Of a DNA stretch of 64,000 nucleotides, positions 21,405-32,163 are shown in pieces. The stretch lies in contig RHPI01002615.1 of the NCBI GenBank assembly GCA_009103225.1, forward strand, positions 187,352 to 251,351, given 5' to 3'. Every line of letters starts with the position of its first letter. Position 1 is the first letter of the stretch. This DNA is from Chlorokybus atmophyticus (Eukaryota; Streptophyta; Chlorokybophyceae; Chlorokybales; Chlorokybaceae). Below the pieces are notes generated by a model. The model saw only the letters and a program-made list of their open reading frames with translations, was not told the DNA's origin and ran no database searches. A program made the translations under genes and the position numbers.

Positions 21405-22494
21405 TTAAATGCAGGCAAAAAAGTTTGTGTCGGAGGGAAGCACAGGAGTTGACCTACGGGGTTGGTGTTGAACAGCTTGCATGGCGTTGCGCCACGCAGC
21501 TTGACGGAAGTCCTGTAGGACTGGAGGTGTGGCTGCAAGGGCCGGCAAAAGACGAATAGCGAGCATGGCCTCACGCCAAACAGTTTGTCGTTGCTCGTGC
21601 AGCTGCTCCGGTGTGGGTGCTAGCGAGGCCTCTGCCATTAGTGAATCAACCCCGGGCCGCTGCGAGGGTGGAGAAGGATACCGGCTCGGAGGTGGGTGAG
21701 CGAGGAGGTGAGCGTCGCGTTGCCCTGACTGATTGCGTGAAGTGGGTGGCAGTGCAAGTGGCAAACTAGTTGCTGTTAAGGAGGTCTTCCAGCTAATCCC
21801 TTCGGCTGCGTAAGTCCTTATTTCCTACGAGCAGCCCATCTCTTTCGCCCTGAAGGCTGGTGTTGCCTTTGAAAACGGAGGCAACCTTAGCTTCATGCTT
21901 GCCCCCGGCCTTGTTGCTATTAGCAGGGCCGGCTTAGCCCTTGCCTTTCCACTTGTTGGTGTTGTTGATATTGTTCCTATGGTCAGCACTAGCGCCGGCT
22001 GGAGAGGTTTCTGTTTTTGGAGCTTCCCTCAGAGCTTTCCTCTGGGAATAGTGTGTAGCACACTACCTCAAGGTGCCCGTCCATGCCGCAATGATTGCGG
22101 TGGGCATCAGCGCGTTGCACAGGGCAGTCTTTGATGAAGTGCCCTTCTTTCCCACAACGATGACAGGTCAGGTAAGAATTGTCTTCCACTCGCACAACGG
22201 CGTGGGCTGTGCGTGTGTGCTTGGGTGGTGCCGAGGTGAAGGCTGAAGCGGTGCCGCTGCTGCAATGCGCGAGGCCACTAAATTTAGCACCATGCTCTTG
22301 CACAGGATCTTCCTGCGAGTACACGACGCGCATGTATGCCTGGTACACGGTGTAGTTGGCGACGCCGTTAAGGTCAACCTTCACATGTTTGCGCGGAGGT
22401 GGGTCAAGATTCTCCACGAACACCCGCGTTTATTGATAAGGATTGAGGAGAGGCATCTCGTTCAGGGTGGTGTCCTCAACCAGATTGACAATGT
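21405..22494 (-). pseudogene. Gag fragment of a different retroelement, two zinc knuckles
   Basis: 22,423-21,989 carries KHVKVDLNGVANYTVYQA, a CCHC knuckle CHRCGKEGHFIKDC and a partial second knuckle CGMDGHLEVVC. 21,764-21,405 has Pro-rich sequence with two similar blocks (WREAMLAIRLLP and WRNAMQAVQHQP). It differs from the G2/G3/G4 gag family. It ends where the G3 LTR begins at 22,495. Confidence 0.75.
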
Positions 22495-23086
22495 TGTCAT
22501 GCCTATCGCCCGGGCATGCCAGTCGTCATCGGGCATGCCTACAGCGAGACCCTCGCCCGGCTTACCAGCATGGCGACCCGCGCGCGTCACTGACCAGTAG
22601 CTAGGTCATGTCTTTAGAGTAGCTCATGACCATAGCCTACATAGGCACCGCGCGTAGCTGTTCAGTTGTGAGTTCAGTTATAAGTTAGGTTCTATATCCT
22701 GTGGAAGTAGCCTCGATATGACCGTTAGCTTATGTTCTGGACAGTCATGAGTTGACCTGTATAAGTAGGCACAGTGTTCACCGGATCAGCTGGTGACACT
22801 GTAAGTGAGAAAGCTAAGAGCTTGTGAAGCCACTTGAACAACGAAACACGCCGTCCCGGTTCCCCAGAATCCCCTCATCGTGTGAGAGCCTGTGCATGTT
22901 CTTGTGCACTGTGCTTGTCCTTGTTGTGAGCTTGGTGTACTTGGTCGCGGGGTGCTTGTTGGCATCAGTTAGGGCATAGCATCCACGTGTTGCTTGCTCA
23001 TTCACCTCACTTAACAGTGTAATTTCTCTTCCACTCATGCAAAGAACTGTGTAAACAGCGCTACCTATAGTAGTGGCTTGTTGACT
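22495..23086 (+). repeat. G3 5' LTR (about 590 bp)
   Basis: Starts TGTCATGCCTATCGCC and matches 32,164-32,765 along its length with scattered substitutions and indels. The 3' border is uncertain by about 15 bp; the shared sequence ends in TGGCTTGTTGACT. It contains TATAAG at 22,760. Confidence 0.88.
22760..22765 (+). promoter_or_regulatory. TATA-like element in G3 LTR
   Basis: TGTATAAGTAGGCAC in the 5' LTR, conserved in the 3' LTR (TATAAG at 32,438). It is the likely U3 promoter core. Confidence 0.45.
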
Positions 23087-23297
23087 TACACTGTCACCCT
23101 CTTTGCTCAAGTGAGTGTAGTTGCAGGCTACACATCAGCATCGCAATCTGTAGTTGTACACATCTTAGTGCAGTGTTGTCACCGTCATCGCATAGCGCGC
23201 ACAAGCACTAGTGTGTTGGGTGATAGCAGCATTGGAGATCCCACTGTAGAGCACAAACACTCTACCCTTCATCCACTTTCACCATCGCATCAGATGT

Positions 23298-25100
23298 ATG
23301 AGCAGGCCCACCCCTGTCTCGCCAATAGAAGAATGGAACCTCAACAGCTGGAGCCCAACCTCCAACCTTACCTACGAGCGCGCAAGTGAAGGGAGCGATT
23401 ACCGTAGCAGCAGAGGCTCACGCCCCGTCTCCGGCTTCACCTCCTCTCACTCCACTCCTCGACAACGAGCATCTCCACCACCGTCGGACAGTGACGACGA
23501 GGAGATGGAGCCTTCCAGCTCAATCAACTCCCTACGCTTCTCCGGATGCCCTGGCACCACTTCACTTGACGAGTTCATCATCAAGTTCCACTCCAAGATG
23601 CGGCAGCAAGCCCTCAAGGGCAAGGACTGGACAGATGAGGTATCATTTCATGTGTCTGCTCAATACCTTGATCACGAAGCACATGATGTGTGGAAGTCCG
23701 TCGCTGAGTTGCACGAGATTGATGGCTATGGCGAATTGGCCAGCACAATATCCTCCACGTCACTGCATAGCCCATCGGTTACTGTCCCTATAACAGCGGC
23801 CCCGCCAGCCTCAGTCACGGGTCTCACTCTAGCTGCAGCCACGGAGAAGGCAGAGAATGAAGAAGTTGAGGTGGTAGTGGCCTCATTGACTCCTGCAGAG
23901 ATCGAAAGCAAGAAGGCCGAGCGCCGGATCAGGATACTCAACCGCACCGCTGCCATCATCAGGGAGCAACAAGAGGAGCAGCAAGCTGCAGCATTGGAGA
24001 TGGGTACGCCCCTGCTATCAACACCGAACTCGCGCGCTCCAGCGGGAGGCAGTGTTTTCACCCTCGGCTCAGTGGCATTGCGTGCACCCGCGCTTACGGT
24101 GGGCGCGGCCATGTCGGACTCCCCGTTGAAGGACCTCTACGCCGCACTCCGGCGCACCTTCCCACCTCAAACCAACAGCAAGGTGGAGGAGTTGAGGCGT
24201 TTTCGACGGAAGCCCCACGAGGACCCTCTCCGACTGTATTCACGGTTGGAAGGGTTGCTTAAAGACACTGACTACAAGATCGTCAGTGAGGAGGCGGCAG
24301 CAGTGGTGTATGTGGCCGAGTTGGATCCCACCCTGAGCAAGTCAACGCGCCTGACGCTGAACTACAGCAGGCCCCTCGGCTACACCCTCAATGAAGCTTT
24401 TGAGACTGCGCAAGCCATCCATAAGCGCGCAGTGTATGAGAAAGCGGTGCTGGATACCAACCGCAGTGCCTCGCGGCCTATGGTAGGCACAAGTGCAGAG
24501 CCTCTTCGGCGGGACCGCAGCCGAGAGCCGCAAGGCATCCACAACAAGGATAAACGGTTAGCTCATGTTGCCCTTGTGGCTCCAGTGCTGTGCCATCGGT
24601 GTGGTCGACATGGCCACTACCAAAAGGCGTGCACCGAAGATTACGGCAACCTTGTGTGCGACTACTGCCACAAGACGGGACACTTGGAGACAGTATGCTG
24701 GCTCAAGTTCCCTGAGCTGCGGCCCTCTATTGGCTACAACAACGGCAACAACGCTGTTGGCTACCGCGGCAACAACAACAACAACAACGGGGGCTACAAC
24801 AACAGCAACCACGCTGGCGGCTACAACAATGGCAACAACGCTGGTGGTCGCAACAACAACAACAACAACAACGCTGGGGCCCGCAAGGAAGAAGCTGGCT
24901 ACAGAGGGAAAAACCGCCCTCCACAGCACAACGGACCTGAGGGACGTCCTCGCGCTGGAGCTGCTGCTGTAAAGGCATCAGCCAATCCACCAGCTATTGA
25001 CCAAGTGGCAGCCCTGATGGCGCGCGTGGCACAGCTGGAGGAGAACAAGGAGCAGGACTATCATTCCTGCTATGCTGCTAGGTGGGCATTGATGGCATAA
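23298..25100 (+). CDS. G3 gag (capsid and nucleocapsid)
   Basis: A single 600-codon frame from ATG 23,298 to TAA 25,098-25,100. It has a Ser-rich, acidic N-terminus (residues 20-75). The capsid-like region follows (FIIKFHSKMRQQALKGKDW, SPLKDLYAALRRTFPP, EDPLRLYSRLEGLLKDT, TLNYSRPLGYTLNEAFETA). Two CCHC knuckles come next (CHRCGRHGHYQKAC and CDYCHKTGHLETVC, about residues 432-470), then an Asn/Gly-rich run coded by AAC repeats. In G4 the frame reads through where G3 has its TAA, so the stop is probably a mutation and gag was originally longer. This is the best preserved reading frame of the element. Confidence 0.88.
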   Translation: MSRPTPVSPIEEWNLNSWSPTSNLTYERASEGSDYRSSRGSRPVSGFTSSHSTPRQRASPPPSDSDDEEMEPSSSINSLRFSGCPGTTSLDEFIIKFHSKMRQQALKGKDWTDEVSFHVSAQYLDHEAHDVWKSVAELHEIDGYGELASTISSTSLHSPSVTVPITAAPPASVTGLTLAAATEKAENEEVEVVVASLTPAEIESKKAERRIRILNRTAAIIREQQEEQQAAALEMGTPLLSTPNSRAPAGGSVFTLGSVALRAPALTVGAAMSDSPLKDLYAALRRTFPPQTNSKVEELRRFRRKPHEDPLRLYSRLEGLLKDTDYKIVSEEAAAVVYVAELDPTLSKSTRLTLNYSRPLGYTLNEAFETAQAIHKRAVYEKAVLDTNRSASRPMVGTSAEPLRRDRSREPQGIHNKDKRLAHVALVAPVLCHRCGRHGHYQKACTEDYGNLVCDYCHKTGHLETVCWLKFPELRPSIGYNNGNNAVGYRGNNNNNNGGYNNSNHAGGYNNGNNAGGRNNNNNNNAGARKEEAGYRGKNRPPQHNGPEGRPRAGAAAVKASANPPAIDQVAALMARVAQLEENKEQDYHSCYAARWALMA

Positions 25101-27300
25101 AAACGGGATAGGGACACTCCCACGCCGTCACGCGTACAACCATCAAGACGTGCGCGCAGGGAAGCTGACGCGTCGTCAACAGCGGCATCGTCGGACGCCA
25201 CAAGTGGTGCTGCCTCGGCGGCCACAGCCACTGTTGGGACAACGCCGTCGGCGACACCGTTGGCGTCCACACCGACCACGACAGCAGGTGTCAGCACTCT
25301 TGGCACCACGCTGTCCCCGGTGATGGAAAGCACCCACGCCGCAACAACCATGGTCGTTGGGTTTGTGGGTGGTGAATCCACCACTCCTGCCTCCATCGAA
25401 GCGACCACATCGGCCACAACAACTGCCACCCTCACAGCCGCCACCTCAGTAATGACGACTGCTGCAGGTGCCACCACAATCGCCTCCAGTAGTGCTACCG
25501 CACCCACTACACCACTTCCTGAGATTCGAACGGCACCGCCACCAGCGCTTGACGTCATACAGCAAGTGCCATGCGGACCACAAGCAGAACGCGCCTGGGC
25601 GTCCGTTCTACGCAACGTGGAGCCCACCACCATTGCGTACGGAGCAGGGGGCAACGCACCACGCGCGTGGCACGCGATGATCGCATCTTGCCCCTACCAC
25701 CTCCAGAGTACCACACACTGCCGGAACCCACACAACAGCAGCTGGAGGATGTAATCCTCGCCGGCACTGCACCAGAGATGAGGGATCGTCTCTTCGGGGT
25801 CACCTACCAGCGACCTGCAGTGTTAGAGCTGGTCATTCAGTTGTTCTTAACGTTACACGCACGATTACAGGGCGCACCCAGTCAAACGCGGCAACCCATG
25901 CCCGCTCAATAGATCGACTTCGAGCCCTCGCCACTGGACCCACTCGGACTCCAGCGCCACAACATGCAAGACCTCGTGGTCACCATGTTAGACATTGCGC
26001 TAGGCGCTGATCTCGCTCTCCGGGGGCTCACTCCAGGCAGTCGTCAAGAGCGGTTCTCTGCCCTCGAACAGGCACATCGTTATCAGGTGGACCAAGCTGC
26101 CCAAGTGGACGCGCGCCGACAGGCGTACGAAGCAGCGCACGCCGTTATCGTATTAACCGTAGCCCCGGCAAATGTTGCCAGCGCCTCCACGGCGCTGACC
26201 ACAATGTACTCCACGGCGGTCGCCATCGAACAGCCAAGACAAGCAACTGTTGCAGACTAAGCGAGGGCCTTGGCGCAACAATTAAGGGGGGTAATCGCCC
26301 CGCTGCTGCCTCTTTTGGTCGAAGACATACCTGAGGATCAACGCGATGCAGGGCGAGGGTACCTCACCCCGCAAGGGGACACCACACAACGAGGAGGAGC
26401 TGGTATGGTGGGGGAGCAACAACTCCGTACCGCACTCATTTGGCAAGCAGTCATGTTGTACAGGCCTGAGGGCAACACATTAAGACAGATAATGGGGATG
26501 CGAGAGGGCAGCGCCGCTCGAGCCCGTCTCATGACATGGCTCGTTGCCAATCACCTGGCTGTCCCCCTGTTTGCCTTTGGCAACCGAGCATCATGGTTGA
26601 GGGCATTCGTTTGTTCGCTGCAACAAGCATACGACGAGGCTGCCACCACAGCCCCGGACACGCTGGAGGGAGTGCAAGAGGCAATGCTGCGGCTGCCAGG
26701 GGTGGAAGCCGCACGACAACGGCGGCGCATCGCCATTGCTCATGAGCTACACACACAGCAGACTGACCTCCAGCGCACCCTACGCGCGCGCGCCATGACC
26801 GTGCTCGATGTTGGAGTGGTACAAGGAAGGTGGGATGCCTACGGTAGGGAGCTTGCGAGTCCCCACCATCACCCACGACATGCGGCGACAGCTACTACGC
26901 GCCGTATATCTGCAGCCCATGCCTCAATATCATCACTGGACCGACATGGACACCGAGCCCACGGCTACGTGGGAAGGGACGTTGGTCAGAGAAGCGGCTC
27001 ATGCTGTCCGATGGACGTACACCGCGAAGCAAGCTGAACGCGAGGCAGGCCCACAAACACCGGGTCCGCCGGGGTTTCCTCCACAGCCATTGGGTACACC
27101 CGCGGGCATGATTCCATCTTCGCAGAGGCTGCATCCACCTGCGCCGCCACCACAACCGGCGCCGGAACCTCCAGCACCGAGGCCCCCCCGTGTCTACCAA
27201 CACCACGACAAGGTCGGTTCGGCAGAGGGAGAAGGCAAGGAGGGGCTCTCCGGCACCAGCAGGCAGAGGAGCTCTGGCTGCAATGCGCTCAGCACCCCCA
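25101..27300 (+). pseudogene. G3 gag-protease linker, unrecognised conserved region
   Basis: About 2.2 kb in several frames. A Thr/Ser/Ala-rich part (25,260-25,560) comes first. The conserved stretches after it are VIAPLLPLLVED, RDAGRGYLTPQG, GMREGSAARARLMTWLVANH, VPLFAFGNRASWLRAF, LRLPGVEAARQRRRIA and VLDVGVVQGRWDAY. All are found again in G4 (35,300-36,320), so selection once kept this protein. I know no family for it. It may be an extended capsid domain. Confidence 0.7.
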
Positions 27301-27309
27301 GTTGAGAGA

Positions 27310-27800
27310 ACTGAGGCAAAGGTACAGACAGCTTGGATGAAGAGGCTGCGCATCAACGCCAATGCTGCCATGGTGGCCAACCAAAGCAAGCACGTTACCA
27401 TTAACGGCCTGGCACCTAAGCGAGTAATGTTGGACACCGGAGCACAGCCTGTCATTATCGAGCGCTTCCTCGCGCGGTCCCTCGGCATAACCAGCTCCGA
27501 CTTGGTGCCTTGCCCGTACGTGTTGGACACTGCCACAGGTAGCCGAGATAAGGTGATGGGAGTCACCAGGGAGGCCTTTTGCATTCGTTCAACAGAGCTG
27601 GACTGAACCCACACAACCGAGATCGTCCAGCAATGTGTGATCACCAATGCCGGCTCCTTCGACTTTGTGTTTGGGCAGGACTTCAACTTCCCTGTGGGCA
27701 TGGGCCTCGACTGCTGGACAGAGCGAGCGTGGTTTCGGCCACATTGGGATGAGGATGACGGAGAGGTGCAGGGTTTCTCGCCTCTTAAGTTGGTCGCGCA
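27310..27800 (+). pseudogene. G3 aspartic protease (retropepsin)
   Basis: VTINGLAPKRVMLDTGAQPV holds the catalytic LDTGA, coded near 27,430. It continues with LGITSSDLVPCPYVLDTA and is cut by TGA at 27,604-27,606. The C-terminal half follows after the stop (SFDFVFGQDFNFPVGMGLDC). It would cut the gag-pol polyprotein if intact. Confidence 0.8.
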
Positions 27801-28096
27801 CGCGCGCCCAACGCAAAGTGGCTGCTGTGGCCACACGCGGCCACGCCCGCACACGGGAGGCTGCAACGGCCACATACGACGGCGCTCGGACGCAAGTCGC
27901 TGCTGGAGCCACGGCCCCGTGTCGATCCGTTGACTCCTCTCCCACCCCGTAAAACGAGGAGCAGGAGGATGCCACCGTGGAAGTAGCATTACAAGACCCA
28001 GCTGAACGGCGCTGGCGCGCACAGATGGACGCACACGTCTTGCTCAGCCATCCACTGATCACCACGCGCTTCCCCAACTACTGAAGCCACAACAAG

Positions 28097-28816
28097 GTGC
28101 AGGACCACCATATGGTGGTCACCGGAGTGGTGGAGTTCCACACCTTTTGCAGGCAACAGGGCATCACAGTGTTGGAGCTGTTTGGAGGCATTAGCAGTGG
28201 TCTTGCCGCGGTCCTCAACACGGGTGTGAAGGTTGTCAAATACTATTACTGCGACCCAGACCCACACGCGCAAATGGTCCTCAATCAACCCGATCAGCCC
28301 CGTCGCGCACTCCCCACATTGGTGTCCTACCCGGGCTCCTACGCATTTCGGAACGGTGGAGACGGGATGGTGTTTAATGCGACCACCAACAGGCTGGAGG
28401 AACCCAACGCACGCGAACGTGGACGCGCCATGGGGTTCTTCCCCAACAGCATCACGGGCTCATCGCTGACAGATAGTCAGCAATGCCAGCTGCTTGGCCG
28501 CGCCATGGACCAGAACAGCATGGTATGGCTGCTGGAGCTGAGCTTCGCATTGCAGGACCGCCACGTGACCTTCGAGGATCTCGAACACTTGGCTGGGGGG
28601 TGGGCTGATCGCGTTGCCGACACCAAGGCAGCTCACACAGCCCTCGAGGTGGTCCACATGGAGGAGCAAGCAGCAGTGCCAGTGGAGGACATTCCCGTGG
28701 TTGCCAATGCGACCTCATGGGACCATGCCATTGGCCCTTTGGCCACAGAAGACACTCGAGAGAGAAGCTGGAGGCTCTCTTCAACAAATGGAGGAGCCAA
28801 TTCAGCTTCTATGTGA
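28097..28816 (+). CDS. C5-cytosine methyltransferase-like domain in G3 pol (internally shortened)
   Basis: An open frame of 239 codons between protease and RT. ITVLELFGGISSGLAAVL followed by KYYYCDPDPHA is the SAM-binding motif I (family LxLFxGIxxGL) plus the acidic residue of motif II. A second block, ARERGRAMGFFPNS with QQCQLLGRAMDQNSM, fits motifs IX and X (RExARxxGFP ... QxxQxGNA). ALPTLVSYPGSYAFR lies just before it. The catalytic Pro-Cys motif IV and the ENV motif VI, which should lie between, are missing: motif I runs into the second block within about 25 residues. So either a deletion removed the active site or this is a reduced non-catalytic fold. Retroelement-borne cytosine methyltransferases have been reported from dinoflagellates and a charophyte alga. 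Confidence 0.7.
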   Translation: MQDHHMVVTGVVEFHTFCRQQGITVLELFGGISSGLAAVLNTGVKVVKYYYCDPDPHAQMVLNQPDQPRRALPTLVSYPGSYAFRNGGDGMVFNATTNRLEEPNARERGRAMGFFPNSITGSSLTDSQQCQLLGRAMDQNSMVWLLELSFALQDRHVTFEDLEHLAGGWADRVADTKAAHTALEVVHMEEQAAVPVEDIPVVANATSWDHAIGPLATEDTRERSWRLSSTNGGANSASM

Positions 28817-29441
28817 AGGAATTGGGTACATGCTCAGTGTACCAGATGGACATCGAGCTGGTGGACACTGAGCCGGTGTTCCGGCGGCAATACAGGCTCT
28901 CCAAGTTGGAAGAGGACCTGGTGGAGCAGAGATGTAAGGCGCTGCTTGATGCAGGCCTTATCGAAGAGTCTACATCGGACTTCGCAGCAGCAACCGTCAT
29001 GCCATTGAAGAAGGATTCAGCAGGCACCTGGACAGAGCGACGCATGTGTGGCAACTATCGCCCCCTCAACAACAAGACCAAGCAAGATAGGTACCCCATG
29101 CCCACAGCAGAGGGTATCTTTGATGATGTGAGAAACTGCACAGTCTTCAGCATCCTGGACATGCGTCAAGGGTACAACCAAATCGCCATCAAGGACGAGG
29201 ACAAGCACAAGGCCTCTTTCCGGGGCAACCGACAGTTGTACCAATGGAAGGTAATGCCGTTCGGGCTGAAGAATCATTCTTCAAGAATGCCCCCGCCAAG
29301 TTTCAACACGTCATGGACAAGGCCTTGAAGGGTTTGGACTTCGCGCGGTGCTACATCGATGACATTCTCATCTTCAGCCGCAGCAACGAGCATCTTCAGC
29401 ACATCGAAGCGGTGCTGAAACGACGAAGGGAGTGGGGATGA
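28717..29441 (+). pseudogene. G3 reverse transcriptase
   Basis: RT palm and fingers in order: EEDLVEQRCKALLDAGLIEE, RRMCGNYRPLNNKTKQDRYP, FSILDMRQGYNQIAI (catalytic Asp) and YQWKVMPFGLKN. A frameshift near 29,270 follows, and then CYIDDILIFSRSNEHLQHI carries the YxDD pair. The frameshift breaks the enzyme. Confidence 0.9.
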
Positions 29442-30170
29442 CCGTACACCCCGACAAGTGTACCTTCTTCACCCACAAGGTGCCGTACTTAGGGCACATG
29501 ATTGTGCCCCATGGTGTGTATGTGCAGCAGGCAAAAGTAGAGGCTCTAGCAGCTATCCCTGCCCCGACAGACCTCACACGTTTGCGCACTTTCTTGGGAC
29601 TTGCCAACTATCGCCGGTTCGTGAAGGACTTCGCGAAGATCGCAAGGCCCCTCAACGAGCTACTGAAGAAGGAGGTGGAGTTCGCATGGAAGGAGCCGCA
29701 ACAGCTGGCCTTCAAGGAGCAAAAGAGCAGGCTCACCACCGCTCCCATCCTTCAACGTCCGGACTACGCCAAGCCTTTCATCCTTCACACCGATTGGAGC
29801 AAGCTGGGAATGGGAGCGGCGCTGGTGCAGCACGATGAGAACAAGAAGGAGCGAGTGGTGTCATACGCCAGCCGAAGCAACAACAGCGCCGAGGCCAACT
29901 ACAGCAGCTACGAAGGGGAGTGCCTCGCTGCAGTGTGGGCCATCTCCTTCTTCCGACCTTTCCGCTTTGGTCGGCAATTCTAACTGATCACCGATCATCA
30001 GCCCCTCAAGTGGCTGATGACCAACCAACATCTGACAGGGAAACTTGCTCAATGGGCCCTGCTGTTGCAGGAATACGACTTCGAGATCGACCACCGCGCT
30101 GGCCTCACCAACCAAAACGCCGATGGCTTCAGTCGCAAACCTCACCTCAGTTGCGTCGTTGGTGCACCAA
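29432..30170 (+). pseudogene. G3 RT connection and RNase H
   Basis: VPYLGHMIVPHGVYVQQAKV and TFLGLANYRRFVKDFAKIA are followed by RNase H: FILHTDWSKLGMGAALVQ (first Asp), YEGECLAAVWAI (Glu), a TAA at 29,981-29,983, then LITDHQPLKWL (Asp). The frame after the stop runs on into a linker (GLTNQNADGFSRKP). Confidence 0.9.
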
Positions 30171-30359
30171 CGACGCAACCAGAGCTCGGCATGAACTCGT
30201 CCCTGCAGCAACAGCCCCCACCATGGCAGTTATGTTTGCTGCTGCCGCGTTGCGCTCAGTGCGGAAGACCAACACCACGACCTCAGCAGTGGCAGAAGAG
30301 ATTCCTGCCCTTGAGCCTACCGGCCCTGCGGCAACCACACCCTTGGGAGACGCCCACGC

Positions 30360-31875
30360 AGCCAACATTGAAGTCGATGACACAGAGCTGGCGCCCACTG
30401 ACAACAGGCATGACATATGGCGGGACAAGCCATCACTCTCCTTCCTTCAAAGTGGCCAGCTTCCCTCCGGCATGAGTGCCCGAGAGAAGGACCGTGTCAA
30501 CCAACGCACCCGTCACTATCGATGGGTTGGTGACAAGCTGTATCGCCGGTTCCACAACGAAGACAAGAACGTGCCGACACCGGTCACGCGCGAGGGCATC
30601 ATCACTTCCCTCCACATTGAGCTTGGACACTTCGGTGTCAAGCGTACAGTCAGCCTAGTGAGGGCACAATATTGGTGGTATGGGTTAACAAAACAGGTGC
30701 AGGGGTTCGTTAGCCACTGCCAGCAGTGTGACATGGTACGCGCCAGCCTCAACACGCGTAGCGCTACCTTGCACCCACTCCCCATCTCCGGTCTCTTTTA
30801 CCGATGGGGGCTCAACATTTTCGGGGACTTGGCACCCTCAGCGCGTGGCAACCGTTACATCCAAGTCATGATCGAGCACTTCTCCAAATGGGTGGAGCTG
30901 GTACCATTACCCGACAAGAGCAGCCAGGGGGTGTCTCAAGCCTTTCTCTCTCACGTTTCCAGCCGATTTGGCAGCTGCGCCGAGGTCATCACTGACCTAA
31001 GTACTGAGTGAAAAGGGGAATTCGACACCCTCTTGGACAAATGTTACATCGACCACCGTCGTACCTCGCGTGATCACCCTCAAGCCGACGGTCTCGCCGA
31101 GCGTACAGTGCAGACCATCAAGAAGGCACTCCGCAAGTACGTGCTGGAGTACGAGAAGAACACTTGGGATGACCACCTCCCGTGGGAGGCCCTCGGATAT
31201 CGATTGTCAAAGCAGGCGGCTCTGCGGGAGTACAGCCCGTACCACCTGCTGTTCGGGCGACCACCATTGCTCCCCTTCCGTGCGCAGCAGGAGGTGGATC
31301 GCGTCGTGAACAACCTCGACGACCCTGACTGGATGCACCACGACATCATCACGCGCGCCGTGCTTTTCGAGCGCATCGTCCCCATGGCCTTCAACAACCT
31401 GCGCATCGCGCAGCATCGCGACACGCTGCGCTACGAGCGCGTACGCAGCGGCTTCTACAAGGAGCGCCAACGGCGGTTCCAAGCGGGGGACTTTGCCTAT
31501 CGCATGGCAGCCACCAAAGACACGCTTGACACCTCCGCAGGCCGCACCGTCTACAAGGTACTCAAAGTGTACCCCACAGGGGTGCTGGACCAACTTGGTC
31601 AAAACGGAGAGAGGTTGAAGGACAACATGGTGAACTGTGCGCCATGTCATCTTCCTTACGTAGCCGGCTTCGGGCATATCCAGCACCCTCGTTCCGCGCG
31701 CAGCACACGCTGTGAACGCTGCGGCAGCGCCGGAGACGACGCACTCATGATGCTCTGCGATGGCTGCAACAAGGGCCTGCATTGCTACTGCCTGGAGCCA
31801 CCTTTGAACGCGATACCTATGGAGGAGTATTGGTGCGACGATTGCCGTACCAACGGCCCTCCTCACTTGCGCTAG
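30360..31875 (+). pseudogene. G3 integrase with C-terminal PHD finger
   Basis: Zinc-binding N-terminal domain (LHIELGHFGVKRT, CQQC). Core with LNIFGDLAPSARGN (Asp) and AEVITDLSTE (Asp), then a stop at 31,009-31,011. The frame resumes with DHRRTSRDHPQADGLAERTV (Glu). The C-terminal domain (AQHRDTLRYERVRSG, FQAGDFAYRM, VYKVLKVYPTGVLDQL, CAPCHLPYV) leads into a complete C4HC3 PHD finger: RCERCGSAG, MLCDGCNKGLHCYC, EEYWCDDC, ending at 31,875. Chromoviral integrases carry a chromodomain here; a PHD finger at this site is the unusual part. PHD fingers commonly read H3K4 state, so a targeting role is an inference. Confidence 0.88.
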
Positions 31876-32163
31876 CAGCTGAGCTCTAAAGCTGGAACCT
31901 CCCCCAGAGCCCAGGGGGGGTGGCTTGTTGACTTTGTGTGCTACAGCACAGCATGTACACTAGGGAAAACACCGACTCCACCTGCCCGTACTACCCAGCA
32001 GCAGCAGACCAGCTGCACAATGCACTTGTCACCATGAGGGTTGGGGTCATCTTTTGCTTTTGCTGCGCGTTACACAGGTGGCGCAGCAGCATGCCTAGCA
32101 AGCATGGCTGTCCATGCAGCTGTCCGAGACAGCGTGACCTTCGACTCCCCTCGACCCGACAGC
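31876..32163 (+). other. G3 3' untranslated region
   Basis: Non-coding stretch between the PHD stop and the 3' LTR. It is homologous to 36,331-36,570 at the end of G4, including TGTACACTA and TTGACTTTGTGTG-like starts. Confidence 0.75.

Noticed and set aside
25070..25654. 194-codon Val/Ala-rich minus-strand frame
   Set aside because: Antisense of the Thr/Ala-rich gag linker; low complexity only.
26895..28034. 379-codon minus-strand frame
   Set aside because: It is antisense to the gag linker and protease of G3, Arg/Trp-rich without any recognisable domain, and stays open because of GC-biased codon use on the other strand.
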